From NCBI GenBank assembly GCA_963807675.1, contig CAWECP010000009.1:1-64000 (forward strand): a stretch of DNA of 64,000 nucleotides. Reading direction: 5' to 3'. The stretch comes from Bog-473 sp963807675 (GTDB taxonomy: Bacteria > Actinomycetota > Acidimicrobiia > Acidimicrobiales > RAAP-2). Below the pieces are notes generated by a model, which was not told the origin of the DNA, did no database searches, and was given only the letters and a program-made list of their open reading frames with translations. Positions 36,980-45,183 of the stretch are shown here, one piece after another (position 1 is the stretch's first letter; every line of letters begins with the position of its first letter). Both the position numbers and the translations under genes were made by a program.

Positions 36980-36993
36980 CGAACATCCGTTCG
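36980..36993. promoter_or_regulatory. LexA/SOS box, lexA promoter (proximal)
   Basis: CGAAC-ATCC-GTTCG, a perfect box 54 nt upstream of the lexA start. Together with the second box at 37029 it should mediate autorepression. Confidence 0.88.
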
Positions 36994-37028
36994 TGACGAA
37001 CCAACTTAGCCAGGCCAGGGCCCGAAAG

Positions 37029-37042
37029 CAAACATCTGTTCG
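37029..37042. promoter_or_regulatory. LexA/SOS box, lexA promoter (distal, one mismatch)
   Basis: CAAAC-ATCT-GTTCG, one mismatch from CGAAC-N4-GTTCG, 49 bp from the first box. It lies about 60 bp before the divergent hydrolase gene and might influence it too. Confidence 0.7.
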
Positions 37043-37103
37043 CTGGCGTGACTGGATCGGGCCGGCCCGAGCACGGACGGACCGGCGGCCTTAGCCTGCG
37101 ACC

Positions 37104-37982
37104 GTGGGCGTCGAGACGACGATGGTGCAGGCCGCGGACGGACGCGAGCTGTGCGTCGAGACCGGTGGCCATCCCGACGGCAAACCCGTGCTGATCCATC
37201 ACGGGTCCCCCGGTTCGCGGCTGTTCGTCGACGACTGGGTGTCCGACGCGACGCAGGACGGTGTGCGCCTCATCGGCTACGACCGGCCGGGCTACGGGGG
37301 CTCGACACCGGATCCGGCGCGCACTGTGGCGGACTGCGCGACGGACGTGCGCGCCATCGCGGCGGCGCTCGGGTACGACCGCATCGCCGTGTGGGGCATC
37401 AGCGGTGGTGGGCCGCACACGTTGGCCTGCGCGGCGCTGCTACCCGACCTGGTGTGTGCCGTGGCCTCCCTGGCGTCCATCGCACCGTACGGGCCGCCCG
37501 ATCTGGACTACTTCACCGACATGGGGCAGGACAACGTCGATGACATCCAGCTCTTGCTCCGCGACCCGGTGGCGGCGCACGAGAAGTTGGCGTCGGACCG
37601 TGAGGGGCTGTTGCAGGCCACTGCGGAGACGGTGACCGCCGGAATCGAGTCGTTGATCTCGCCCACGGACGCTGCGGCACTGCGCGGCGGGCTCGACGAG
37701 TACCTGCTGCGCTCCATGCAGCTCGGGCTCGAACCAGGCGACGAGGGCTGGTGGGAGGACTGCAAGGTCCACGTGAAGGACTGGAGGTTCTCCTTCGACG
37801 ACATCGAGGTGCCGGTGCAGCTCTGGCACGGCCGCCAGGACAAGTTCGTGCCGTTCCAGCACGGCGAGTGGCTGGCCAAGCAGATCCCCGGCGTCGAGGC
37901 GCACCTCTCCGACGACGACGGGCACCTCACCCTGTTGTTCAAGCTGCGCGCGATCCACGCCTGGCTGCTCGAGCACTTCTGA
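37104..37982 (+). CDS. Alpha/beta-hydrolase
   Basis: 292 residues. Oxyanion motif HHGSPGSRLF, nucleophile elbow WGISGGGPHTLAC and catalytic His in SDDDGHLTLLF; the acid is probably in WHGRQDKFVP. This is the standard esterase/epoxide hydrolase-like core with a helical cap around residues 140-210. Substrate unknown. GTG 37104. It is convergent with the sulfonate transporter ATPase gene (12-bp gap). Confidence 0.82.
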   Translation: MGVETTMVQAADGRELCVETGGHPDGKPVLIHHGSPGSRLFVDDWVSDATQDGVRLIGYDRPGYGGSTPDPARTVADCATDVRAIAAALGYDRIAVWGISGGGPHTLACAALLPDLVCAVASLASIAPYGPPDLDYFTDMGQDNVDDIQLLLRDPVAAHEKLASDREGLLQATAETVTAGIESLISPTDAAALRGGLDEYLLRSMQLGLEPGDEGWWEDCKVHVKDWRFSFDDIEVPVQLWHGRQDKFVPFQHGEWLAKQIPGVEAHLSDDDGHLTLLFKLRAIHAWLLEHF

Positions 37983-37994
37983 GGGGACGCCCCG

Positions 37995-38717
37995 CTATTG
38001 GGCGCCGGCGTGGACTCCCAGTTCGGCCAGCAGCCGGTCGCGCAGGGCGTCGAAGGCCTCGCCACCGACGCGACGGGGTCGCGGGAGGTCGACGCGCCGG
38101 TCCAGGGAAATGCGCCCGTCGGTCAGCACCAGCACGCGGTCGGCCAGCAGCACGGCCTCCTCCACGTCGTGGGTCACCAGCAGGACCCCGGGGCGGTGGC
38201 GGGCGCACAGGTCGGCCACCAGCTGCTGCATGCGCAGGCGGGTCAGGGCGTCGAGCGCGGCGAAGGGCTCGTCGAGCAGCAGGAGCTGGGGCTCGCGCAC
38301 CAGCGCACGGGCCAGCGCCACCCGCTGCGCCTCGCCCCCCGACAGCGTGCCGGGCCAGGCGTCGGCGTGGTCGGCCAGGCCCATCTCGGCCAGGGCCTGC
38401 GTGGCCCGCTGGCGCGTGGCTTGGGCGCGCGGGAGCCCGAGCACCACGTTGCGCCAGACGCGCTGGGAGATCACCAGCCGGGGCTCCTGGAAGACGACCG
38501 TGCGTACCGCGGGGACGTAGACCTCCCCGCCACTGGCCGCGTCGAGCCCGGCCAGGATGCGCAGCAAGGTGGTCTTGCCGCTGCCCGAAGCTCCGAGCAG
38601 GGCCACGAACTCACCTTGCGCCACCGTGACGTCGATGCCTTCGAGGACGGTGCGGTCGCCGAAGGACTTGGTGGCGTCGAAGACGACGGCGGCGGGCACG
38701 GTGCTGAGCGCGGTCAT
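37995..38717 (-). CDS. ssuB: ABC transporter ATP-binding protein (alkanesulfonate/nitrate/taurine type)
   Basis: 240 residues. Walker A LLGASGSGKTTLLRILAG, Q-loop TVVFQEPRLV, signature LSGGEAQRVALARAL, Walker B QLLLLDEPFAALDALT and switch VTHDVEEA. It powers import of a sulfonate-like compound with the SsuC-like permease, whose stop overlaps this ATG (ATGA). The TauD and binding-protein genes upstream support the sulfur assignment, though nitrate/taurine subtypes cannot be separated by eye. Confidence 0.85.
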   Translation of the reverse strand: MTALSTVPAAVVFDATKSFGDRTVLEGIDVTVAQGEFVALLGASGSGKTTLLRILAGLDAASGGEVYVPAVRTVVFQEPRLVISQRVWRNVVLGLPRAQATRQRATQALAEMGLADHADAWPGTLSGGEAQRVALARALVREPQLLLLDEPFAALDALTRLRMQQLVADLCARHRPGVLLVTHDVEEAVLLADRVLVLTDGRISLDRRVDLPRPRRVGGEAFDALRDRLLAELGVHAGAQ

Positions 38718-39625
38718 CGCACGGCCTGGTGCCGGCGCCACGGCATGGTGAACCGCTCGAGCAGGCGGACCGAGAGGTCGGCGCCAATGCCCAGCAGCGC
38801 GTAGATGACGACGCACACGACGAGGACGGGGATCTGTTGCAGGCTGTCGGCCTGGGCCACCAGGTAGCCGATGCCCTGATTGGCCCCGATGCTCTCGGTG
38901 AAGACGAGCGCGATGACCGAAATGCCGGCCGAGAAGCGCAGCCCGGTCATGATCGACGGCATGGCGAGCGGCACGACGACGCGGCGCACCAGCTGCCAGC
39001 CCTTGACCCCGAAGCAACGCGCCGCCTCGACCACGCGCCGGTCGACGTTGCGCACGCCGTTGGACGTGTTCAGGTACATCGGGAAGAGGGTGGCCAACCC
39101 GATGAGGAGCACCTTGGCCATTTCGCCGATGCCGAACCAAATGATGAAGAGGAAGATGACGGCGGGGTAGGGCACCATGCGCAGCATCTGCATGGAGGCG
39201 TCGACGAGCTCCTCGCCCAGCCGGGTCAGCCCGACCACGATGCCGAGGGTCAGCCCGATGCTCGCCCCGAGCGCCAGGCCGAGCACCGCCCGGCGCGCCG
39301 ACACGCCGATGTCGCCCAGGAGGTCCTGGTGCCGCCACAGCTCGACGAAGGCGTCCCAGGTGGCGGCCGGCGTCGACAGGGTGGTGGACGGGATGACCCT
39401 TGTGCCGGTGAGGATCCACCAGGCGGCCAAGATCGAGACCGGCACCAGCAGGCGGAGCGCCACCGCCCAACGGCGGGGACGCCGGACCGGCGTGCCGGTC
39501 TCCAGGCGGAGAAGTCCCTCCGCCTCCGGGGCCGGCTGGGGATCCGGCCCCGGAGGGGCGGCGGTTCCCGGCGCACCCTGGGGGGTGGGCGAGGCGGGAA
39601 CCAGACCGGTGCGCAGCAATGTCAC
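38714..39625 (-). CDS. ssuC: ABC transporter permease (alkanesulfonate type)
   Basis: About 303 residues from GTG 39625. A Pro-rich N-terminal tail precedes a BPD-type permease with about six helices and the coupling motif EAARCFGVKGWQLVRRVVVP. The frame is open further upstream but runs into the end of the IS605 element, whose hairpin is 25 bp before this GTG. The IS may have removed the native start region and cuts the gene off from the ssuA/tauD promoter. Confidence 0.82.
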   Translation of the reverse strand: MTLLRTGLVPASPTPQGAPGTAAPPGPDPQPAPEAEGLLRLETGTPVRRPRRWAVALRLLVPVSILAAWWILTGTRVIPSTTLSTPAATWDAFVELWRHQDLLGDIGVSARRAVLGLALGASIGLTLGIVVGLTRLGEELVDASMQMLRMVPYPAVIFLFIIWFGIGEMAKVLLIGLATLFPMYLNTSNGVRNVDRRVVEAARCFGVKGWQLVRRVVVPLAMPSIMTGLRFSAGISVIALVFTESIGANQGIGYLVAQADSLQQIPVLVVCVVIYALLGIGADLSVRLLERFTMPWRRHQAVR

Positions 39626-39649
39626 TGGGGCGGGGTGTGGACCGGGAAG

Positions 39650-39669
39650 CCCACGACTTGAGTCGTGGG
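39650..39669. repeat. IS605 left-end hairpin
   Basis: Nine-base stem CCCACGACT/AGTCGTGGG with a TG loop. Such subterminal hairpins are bound by TnpA. Confidence 0.8.
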
Positions 39670-39732
39670 AGGCAGAGCCCACTCGGGCCGCTGGCCCGAC
39701 CTTGTGACAACCCATCGGCATGCTGGCGTTCG

Positions 39733-40122
39733 GTGCCCTTTCGCTCCTCGAACAAGACCGTGTACTCGGCCAAGTACCACCTGATCTGGTGCCCGAAGTA
39801 TCGACGCCCGGTGCTGACAGGCCCCGTCGACGTTCGTCTGGTCGAGCTCATGCGCCAGATCTGCGTTGAGCTGAAGGCCGAGATCCTCGAGTTCGAGGTC
39901 AGGCCTGACCACGTGCACGTGCTGGTCGAAATCCCGCCGGTGGCCCTCTCTCGGTTCATCGGGCTCGTGGAGGGCCGCAGGAGCCGGGTGCTGCGCTTGG
40001 AGTTCGCCCACCTGCGCCGGTTGCCCGCGCCGGGGTCCGCGTCGTGGTTCTGCTCGAGCCTCGGAGGTGCCTCGCTCGAGGTCACCCGCCGCTGCGTCGA
40101 TCACCAGAGGCTGGCGGCCTGA
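39733..40122 (+). CDS. tnpA: IS200-type transposase TnpA, catalytic Tyr replaced by Cys
   Basis: About 129 residues from GTG 39733. YSAKYHLIWCPKYRRPVL and the HUH motif RPDHVHVLVEIPP are intact, as is the SRVLRLEFAHLRRLP region. The helix that normally ends in RRYxENQ with the nucleophilic tyrosine reads EVTRRCVDHQRLAA: Cys (TGC) in place of Tyr (TAC). If so, the single-strand transposition step is disabled. Stop is immediately followed by the tnpB GTG. Confidence 0.8.
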   Translation: MPFRSSNKTVYSAKYHLIWCPKYRRPVLTGPVDVRLVELMRQICVELKAEILEFEVRPDHVHVLVEIPPVALSRFIGLVEGRRSRVLRLEFAHLRRLPAPGSASWFCSSLGGASLEVTRRCVDHQRLAA

Positions 40123-41364
40123 GTGGCGAGCCACGAGGCCCGCTATCGCTACCGGCTCCGGGTCCGTCCAGACGAGGCCCGGGCCCTGAAGGGGGTTTTC
40201 GACTCGTGTCGCTTCGTGTGGAACCAGGCCCTCGGCCGGTGGGGCGACCTGTGGCGCCACGAGCAGCTCCCCTTTTCCTACAAGGACATGGGCGCCGAGC
40301 TGACCGACTGGCGCAGCGCTTTCGAGTGGCTGGCGGCCTCTCCGAGCGTTCCTCAACAGCAGGTGTTGCGCGATCTGCACAAGTCGATCTCGGCCTTCTT
40401 CGACACGTCGAAGGGCGCCGGGCGCCCTCGCTTCAAGAGGCGCCGCGACGACTACGCGACGGCGCGCTGGACCAAGAACGGCTTCAAGGTCTCCGGCACC
40501 GGGCTCGGGGGGCCCGCTGACCGCCTCGAAGTGGCCGTCGGGCGACGTCGCCTGGCTCTGCGCGTGGTGTGGTCCCGGCCCTTGCCCACCGAGCCCTCCT
40601 CGGTGACGGTTTCGAAGGACGCCGCCGGCCACTATTGGGCCAGCTTCGTCGTGCGAGTCCACGTCGCCGACGTCGCGAGTTCTTCGACCGGACGGACCAC
40701 CGGCCTCGACGTCGGCCTGAGCACCTTCGCCACGACCGAGCACGAGGCCAGCGACATCGCCAATCCGCGCTTTGCCAGACGGTCGGCCAAGGCCCTGGCT
40801 CGCTCCCAGCGCAACGTCGCGTCCAAAGAGCGTGGCTCGAAGAACCGCCAACGGGCCAAGAAGCGGGCGGCTCGGGTGGCGGCCAAAGTGGCCAACGAGA
40901 GGAGGGACTTCGCCCACAAGGCCGCCCGCGGCCTCCTCGCCTCCTACGACACGATCGGCGTCGAGGACCTCCGCGTCAACAACATGATGGCCAAGGGCAA
41001 AGGCCGGTCCAAGAGCGGCCTCAACCGCTCGATCGCCGATGCGGGCTGGAGCCAGTTCCGAGCTGTCCTCCAATGGCAGGCGACCAAGGCGGGAAAGCAG
41101 ATCGTGGTGCTCGCGGCCAAAGACACCACCCAGACGTGCAGTTGTTGCGGGACGAAAGCCAAGCCCCGCATCGAGCTCTCCGAGCGGGTGTTTCGGTGCC
41201 GGGCGTGCGGTCTCGTCCTTGGACGCGACCGCAACAGCGCCCGGAACCTGAACCCGATCCGATTCGGGGTATCGGCGGGCGGGTCTGAACCCGTCGATAC
41301 GGCAGTCCCGGTGGGCGACGACGGCAAGAAGACCAAGATCCCCGCGGGGACCCTGGCAGCCTGA
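40123..41364 (+). CDS. tnpB: TnpB (IS605 OrfB), RNA-guided nuclease family
   Basis: 413 residues. N-terminal FDSCRFVWNQALGRW; RuvC-I GLDVGLSTFATTEH; RuvC-II region TIGVEDLRVNNMM; zinc finger CSCCGT and CRACGL; RuvC-III GRDRNSARNLNPI. All catalytic acids appear present. TnpB proteins cut DNA guided by an RNA from the element's right end and help retain the element. GTG start abuts the tnpA stop. Unlike tnpA, it looks functional. Confidence 0.88.
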   Translation: MASHEARYRYRLRVRPDEARALKGVFDSCRFVWNQALGRWGDLWRHEQLPFSYKDMGAELTDWRSAFEWLAASPSVPQQQVLRDLHKSISAFFDTSKGAGRPRFKRRRDDYATARWTKNGFKVSGTGLGGPADRLEVAVGRRRLALRVVWSRPLPTEPSSVTVSKDAAGHYWASFVVRVHVADVASSSTGRTTGLDVGLSTFATTEHEASDIANPRFARRSAKALARSQRNVASKERGSKNRQRAKKRAARVAAKVANERRDFAHKAARGLLASYDTIGVEDLRVNNMMAKGKGRSKSGLNRSIADAGWSQFRAVLQWQATKAGKQIVVLAAKDTTQTCSCCGTKAKPRIELSERVFRCRACGLVLGRDRNSARNLNPIRFGVSAGGSEPVDTAVPVGDDGKKTKIPAGTLAA

Positions 41365-41397
41365 GCCCCAGAATCCCACGGCTTTAGTCGTGGGAGC
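41260..41397 (+). ncRNA. Candidate reRNA/omega RNA at IS605 right end
   Basis: By analogy with known TnpB systems, the 3' part of tnpB and the right-end hairpin (41375-41394) form the scaffold, and the guide is the DNA just outside the element, here the end of ssuA. Only the hairpin is seen directly; the RNA itself is inferred. Confidence 0.35.
41375..41394. repeat. IS605 right-end hairpin
   Basis: CCCACGGCT-TT-AGTCGTGGG, a nine-base stem with one G-T type mismatch, matching the left-end hairpin. Confidence 0.8.
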
Positions 41398-41399
41398 AG

Positions 41400-42458
41400 T
41401 CAAGTCAGTCCGGCTTGCTTGGCGATCGCCTTGTTGTAGGGGAGGTCGAAGATCTTCTTCACGTCCAGGGTGGAGGTGACCAGGCCGAGCTTCTGGAACG
41501 TGTCGGCCTCGGTCTGCTGGTAGCTGATGATGGCCGGCGTGATGGGCGTGCCCACGGACTGGTCCGAGGCCACCGCCTCTTCGGCCACGGGCAGCGTGAC
41601 GCCGTAGGTCTTGACGTAGGTCTGGGCGGCCAGGAGCGGCTCCTTCCTGAGCTCCGCCTCCGCCTTGTAGAAGCGCCCGATGAAGTCGGCGATGGCCGCC
41701 GCCTTCTGCGGGTTCGCCAGCGCGGCGTCGCTCGCCGTCAGGTACCCGATGGTCTCCGTGTAACCGGCGCCGTTGGCCAGGACGCGGATCTTCCCGGCAG
41801 CTTGGTCGAGACCGGTCAGGGGCTGGGAGATGACGGCGGCGGCGACCTGCCCGTTGGCCACCGCGGTGGAGGCGTCGGTGAGGGCGAGATTGTCCAGCTG
41901 CACCGCGCTGTAGGGGATGTGGGCCTTCTGGAGCACCCGCACCAAGAAGTACTGCTCCACCGTGCCCTCCTGCACCGCGATGGAATGGCCGCGCAGCTGA
42001 GCCACCGTCTTGATGGGCGAGCCGGCCGGCACCACGAGGTCGTAGGGCGAGATCTTCGGGTTGGCGTTGAGCGTGGCCGCCACCACCTTCACCGGGTCGC
42101 CGGCCTGCTGGGCGAACACGGTCGGCGTCTCGGCCATGAAGCCCAGGTCGACCGACCCGCCCGTCTCCGCCGCAATGACCGGCGGCCCGCCGATGAAGTT
42201 GGCCCAGTCCACCGTGTAGGGCGCGCCCGCCAGCGCGTTCGTGGCCGCGAAGACCGTTTGGTAGGCCTTGAGCTGGTCGCCGAAGGTGATGGTCACGCCG
42301 GCCAACGACGGCGTCTTGGCCGACTGGCGCCGGCGCTGCCTGTGGCGAGCGTCGCCGCGCCGAGCGCCGACGATGAGGATGCCGAGTGCGAGGGTGGTCA
42401 CCGACAGGCGCAGCCCGGTGGCGAACCGGCGGGGGAACGAGCGAAGAGGGGGGTGCAT
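41400..42458 (-). CDS. ssuA: Aliphatic sulfonate-type ABC substrate-binding protein
   Basis: 352 residues. The body is a NMT1/SsuA-like type II binding protein: VTITFGDQLKAYQTVFAATN, GGPPVIAAETGGSVDLGFMA and GHSIAVQEGTVEQYFLVRVL. The signal region is odd: ALGILIVG is followed by an Arg-rich stretch (ARRGDARHRQRRRQ), whereas the neighbouring frame reads LGAATLATGSAGAS, a normal signal end. Two compensating indels near 42310-42370 would explain this. Stop lies about 3 bp from the IS605 end. Confidence 0.82.
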   Translation of the reverse strand: MHPPLRSFPRRFATGLRLSVTTLALGILIVGARRGDARHRQRRRQSAKTPSLAGVTITFGDQLKAYQTVFAATNALAGAPYTVDWANFIGGPPVIAAETGGSVDLGFMAETPTVFAQQAGDPVKVVAATLNANPKISPYDLVVPAGSPIKTVAQLRGHSIAVQEGTVEQYFLVRVLQKAHIPYSAVQLDNLALTDASTAVANGQVAAAVISQPLTGLDQAAGKIRVLANGAGYTETIGYLTASDAALANPQKAAAIADFIGRFYKAEAELRKEPLLAAQTYVKTYGVTLPVAEEAVASDQSVGTPITPAIISYQQTEADTFQKLGLVTSTLDVKKIFDLPYNKAIAKQAGLT

Positions 42459-42528
42459 ACCAATCCTCGAGTGGGAGCCGACGGTGCGTCCGCCGGGGTG
42501 ATGGGAGCCGAGCCGACGGGGCGGCCGG

Positions 42529-43410
42529 TCAGAAGGGGCGGTCGCCCTTGATCGTCACGCGCTGGATGACGCGGTGGGCGTCGCCGTAGTCCCCGATGGC
42601 GTAGTGCATGGTCGTGCGGTTGTCCCAGAAACCGAGGTCGCCCGCCTCCCAGCGGTAGCGCACGATGTACTCGGGCGTCGTCATGTGGCCGTAGAGGAAG
42701 GCCAGGAGCGCGTCGCTCTCCTTGGTGGTCAGGCCCTTGACGTACTTGGTGAAGCCTGGGTTCACGAAGAGGTTCTTGCGCCCGGTCTCGGGGTGGGTGC
42801 GCACGACGGGGTGCTCGACCGAGACCAGCTCGGTGAAGGTCTCGCCGTTCCATTCGCCCCGGCCGCGGATGGACAGGATCTCACCGAAGGACTTGTTGCC
42901 GTCGTGCACGGCGGTCAGACCGTCGACCAGGTTGCGGATCGGCTCGGACAGGCCCTCGTAGGCGGCCTGGGTGTCGGCCCACAGGGTGTCGCCGCCCGCG
43001 GGCGGGATGACGATGGCGTTGAGGATGGAGCCGAGCGGCGGATCCTCCACGAAGGTCACGTCGGTGTGCCAGCGCTCGCGGTCGCCGTACTCGGAGGTCT
43101 TCTTGGACGCCCGGTACAGCTCGCGGGCCTTGGTGTAGTCGATCTCGAAGACCTCCTTGTGGTCCTCGATGCCCGGGATGACCGGGTGCGCCTCGGTGAT
43201 CGGGCCGAAGAGCGAGGCGAACGCCTTGTGCTCGGCCGGACCGAGGTGGGCGCCCGGGAAGAAGATGACCTTGTAGTCGAGCAGGGCCTGGCGGACGGCG
43301 GCCAGCGTCTCGGGATCGACGGTCTGGTGGAGGTCGAGACCCCGTATCTCGGCGCCGATGGTGCCCGAGAGGGGGGCGATGTCGAGCTGGACGTGGGTGG
43401 TCGTGGTCAT
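42529..43410 (-). CDS. tauD: TauD/TfdA-family 2-oxoglutarate dioxygenase
   Basis: 293 residues. Iron ligands HTDVTF (HxD) and the distal His in DAHRVIQRVTIKG, with the 2-oxoglutarate Arg following; MHYAIGDYG and PVVRTHPETGRKNLFV are TauD-family landmarks. It likely releases sulfite from taurine or another sulfonate imported by the downstream transporter. It is the first gene of the leftward tauD-ssuA-[IS]-ssuC-ssuB operon. Confidence 0.87.
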   Translation of the reverse strand: MTTTTHVQLDIAPLSGTIGAEIRGLDLHQTVDPETLAAVRQALLDYKVIFFPGAHLGPAEHKAFASLFGPITEAHPVIPGIEDHKEVFEIDYTKARELYRASKKTSEYGDRERWHTDVTFVEDPPLGSILNAIVIPPAGGDTLWADTQAAYEGLSEPIRNLVDGLTAVHDGNKSFGEILSIRGRGEWNGETFTELVSVEHPVVRTHPETGRKNLFVNPGFTKYVKGLTTKESDALLAFLYGHMTTPEYIVRYRWEAGDLGFWDNRTTMHYAIGDYGDAHRVIQRVTIKGDRPF

Positions 43411-43534
43411 GGGGCGTGCCTCCGATGGGGTGTGGGGGAGCGGCGAGTCCCATAATCCTGACTAAATCCCTCAAGTTTGTCAAATTACTAGAGAGTGACC
43501 TGTCACACCCCCTCCGTACCGTGTCCGGCATGCC

Positions 43535-43611
43535 CGAACTGCTGTTCGCTTTCCCGGTTGACAGCGAACAGGTGTTCGTGATCCAATATCACAGAAGCGA
43601 ACAGGTGTTCG
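43535..43611 (+). promoter_or_regulatory. Triple LexA/SOS box array upstream of LysM gene
   Basis: Three perfect boxes: CGAAC-TGCT-GTTCG (43535-43548), CGAAC-AGGT-GTTCG (43565-43578) and CGAAC-AGGT-GTTCG (43598-43611). Centres are 30 and 33 bp apart, near three helical turns, so dimers could sit on one face. TTGACA at 43558-43563 overlaps the array. GGAACAGGAGG supplies the ribosome site. Confidence 0.88.
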
Positions 43612-43626
43612 GAACAGGAGGACGCC

Positions 43627-43992
43627 ATGTCGGTCGCATTTGAGCTCGAGTTCGAGGCGTGCCGCCCCCGGCTGTACGCCTTGCCGGACCGGCCGGCGCG
43701 GCTCGCACCTTCCCCCCTGGTGCGCCGCCGCCGGGCGGTCGTGGCTGCCGTGGCGGCCCTGGTCGCCGTCTTGCTGGTCCTGTTGGCGCTGCCGCTCAGG
43801 GAGCTGGGCGGCAGCACACTGGCCCAGGCCGGTCCGACCCCCGGGCAGGTCTACGTGGTGAAGGCCGGCGACACCCTGGCTTCCATCGCCGCCCGGGCCG
43901 ACCAGGCGAGGGCCACTTCACTCACGTCGCAGTTGGCCCGCGAGGTCGGCTCGACGGTGGTCGTGCCCGGGGAGCACATCCTCATTCCCTGA
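43627..43992 (+). CDS. LysM membrane protein, SOS-induced division inhibitor candidate (Rv2719c/YneA-like)
   Basis: 121 residues: a short N-terminal cytoplasmic segment, one TM helix (VVAAVAALVAVLLVLLALPL) and an external LysM domain (VYVVKAGDTLASIAARADQA, ending VVVPGEHILIP). The layout and the neighbour nrdR match the Rv2718c-Rv2719c-lexA locus of mycobacteria, where the LysM protein is DNA-damage induced and affects septation. Three SOS boxes upstream fit this role. ATG 43627 follows AGGAGGACGCC. Confidence 0.8.
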   Translation: MSVAFELEFEACRPRLYALPDRPARLAPSPLVRRRRAVVAAVAALVAVLLVLLALPLRELGGSTLAQAGPTPGQVYVVKAGDTLASIAARADQARATSLTSQLAREVGSTVVVPGEHILIP

Positions 43993-44006
43993 CTATCGTC
44001 GCCTGT

Positions 44007-44474
44007 GTGCGGTGTCCATGGTGCGGTGTCGATGACGATCGCGTCGTGGACTCCCGCCAGGCCGAGGACGGTGCGGCCATCCGCCGGCGCCGGGAGTGCC
44101 TGGGCTGCGGGCGCCGCTTCACCACCTTCGAGCGCCTGGAAGAGGTGCCCCTCTGGGTGGTGAAGCGCTCCGGGCTGCGTGAGCCCTTCGACCGGGTCAA
44201 GGTGGTCGAAGGCGTGAGGGCCGCCTGCAAGAACCGGCCGGTGAGCGACGAACAGATGGAGGAACTGGCCCAGAGCGTCGAGGACGCGCTGCGGGCGGCG
44301 TCGACCGAGCCCTCGAGCCAGGAGGTCGGGGTGGCCGTGCTCGAGCGCCTGCAGGCGCTCGACGACGTGGCCTACCTGCGCTTCGCCAGCGTGTACAAGG
44401 GCTTCGAGGAGGCGGGCGACTTCCAGCGGGAGGCCGGCCTGCTGACCAAGACGACGGAGCCCAAACGCAGGTGA
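44007..44474 (+). CDS. nrdR: Transcriptional repressor NrdR
   Basis: 155 residues from GTG 44007. The zinc ribbon is CPWCGVDDDRVVDSRQAEDG and ECLGCGRRFTTFER. The ATP-cone follows (VVKRSGLREPFDRVKVVEGV). NrdR senses ATP/dATP and represses ribonucleotide reductase genes. It follows the LysM gene by 15 bp, as in mycobacteria, and may be co-transcribed from the SOS promoter. Confidence 0.93.
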   Translation: MRCPWCGVDDDRVVDSRQAEDGAAIRRRRECLGCGRRFTTFERLEEVPLWVVKRSGLREPFDRVKVVEGVRAACKNRPVSDEQMEELAQSVEDALRAASTEPSSQEVGVAVLERLQALDDVAYLRFASVYKGFEEAGDFQREAGLLTKTTEPKRR

Positions 44475-44484
44475 CGCGGACGTG

Positions 44485-45183
44485 ATGGCGGACCGGCCCG
44501 GCGTGGTCCTGGCCGTCTACGCACATCCGGACGACGCCGACGTCGGCTGCGGCGGGTCGCTGGCCCGCTGGGCCACGGCGGGCAGTGCCGTACACCTCGT
44601 GGTGTGCACGGACGGCGGCAAGGGGACGCCCGACCCCGCCGTCGTCCCGTCGGCGCTGGCGGCCGAGCGCGCGGGCGAGCTCCAGGCGTCGTCCGCGCTG
44701 ATCGGGCTCTCCAGCGTGGACTGCCTGGGCTTCCCCGACGGGGAGCTGTCGGACTCCGAGGATTTCCGCCGCACGCTGGTCCAGCGCGTGCGCACCCTGC
44801 GCCCCGACCTGGTGTGCGGCCACGACCCGACGGCGGTGTTCTTCGGGCAGGACTACTTCAACCACCGCGACCACCGCATCGCCGGCCTGGCGCTGCTCGA
44901 CGCCGTGGCGCCGGCCTCGGCGCTGCCGCACTACTTCCCCGACGCCGGCCCGCCCCACCAGGTGGCCACGGTGCTGCTGTCGGGGACGCTCGAGCCCGAC
45001 GAGTGGGTCGACGTGACCGACACCATTGAGACGAAGGCGGCCGCCGTCGAGTGCCACCGCACCCAGTTCGCCGGCGAGGCCGGCTGGGCGGGGGAGGCGG
45101 TGCGGCGGCGGGCGGCCGAGGAGGGCCGGCGGTCCGGCGTGGCCTACGCCGAGGGGTTCCGCCGGTTGACCCTCGGTGGCTGA
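44485..45183 (+). CDS. PIG-L (LmbE-like) family deacetylase
   Basis: 232 residues. The zinc motif is AHPDDADVGCGG near the N-terminus, with the third ligand in FNHRDHRIAGLALLD. These enzymes deacetylate N-acetylglucosaminyl compounds such as mycothiol precursors. MshB identity is possible but cannot be told from paralogues by eye. ATG 44485 (or GTG 44482). Overlaps dinB by 8 bp. Confidence 0.82.
   Translation: MADRPGVVLAVYAHPDDADVGCGGSLARWATAGSAVHLVVCTDGGKGTPDPAVVPSALAAERAGELQASSALIGLSSVDCLGFPDGELSDSEDFRRTLVQRVRTLRPDLVCGHDPTAVFFGQDYFNHRDHRIAGLALLDAVAPASALPHYFPDAGPPHQVATVLLSGTLEPDEWVDVTDTIETKAAAVECHRTQFAGEAGWAGEAVRRRAAEEGRRSGVAYAEGFRRLTLGG

Larger units (their letters stand above)
39645..41397 (+). 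mobile_element. IS200/IS605-family insertion sequence
   Basis: About 1.75 kb holding tnpA and tnpB in tandem, bounded by subterminal hairpins rather than inverted repeats: CCCACGACT-TG-AGTCGTGGG at 39650-39669 and CCCACGGCT-TT-AGTCGTGGG at 41375-41394. It lies between ssuA and ssuC and runs opposite to them. Exact tips cannot be fixed from one copy. Confidence 0.88.
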
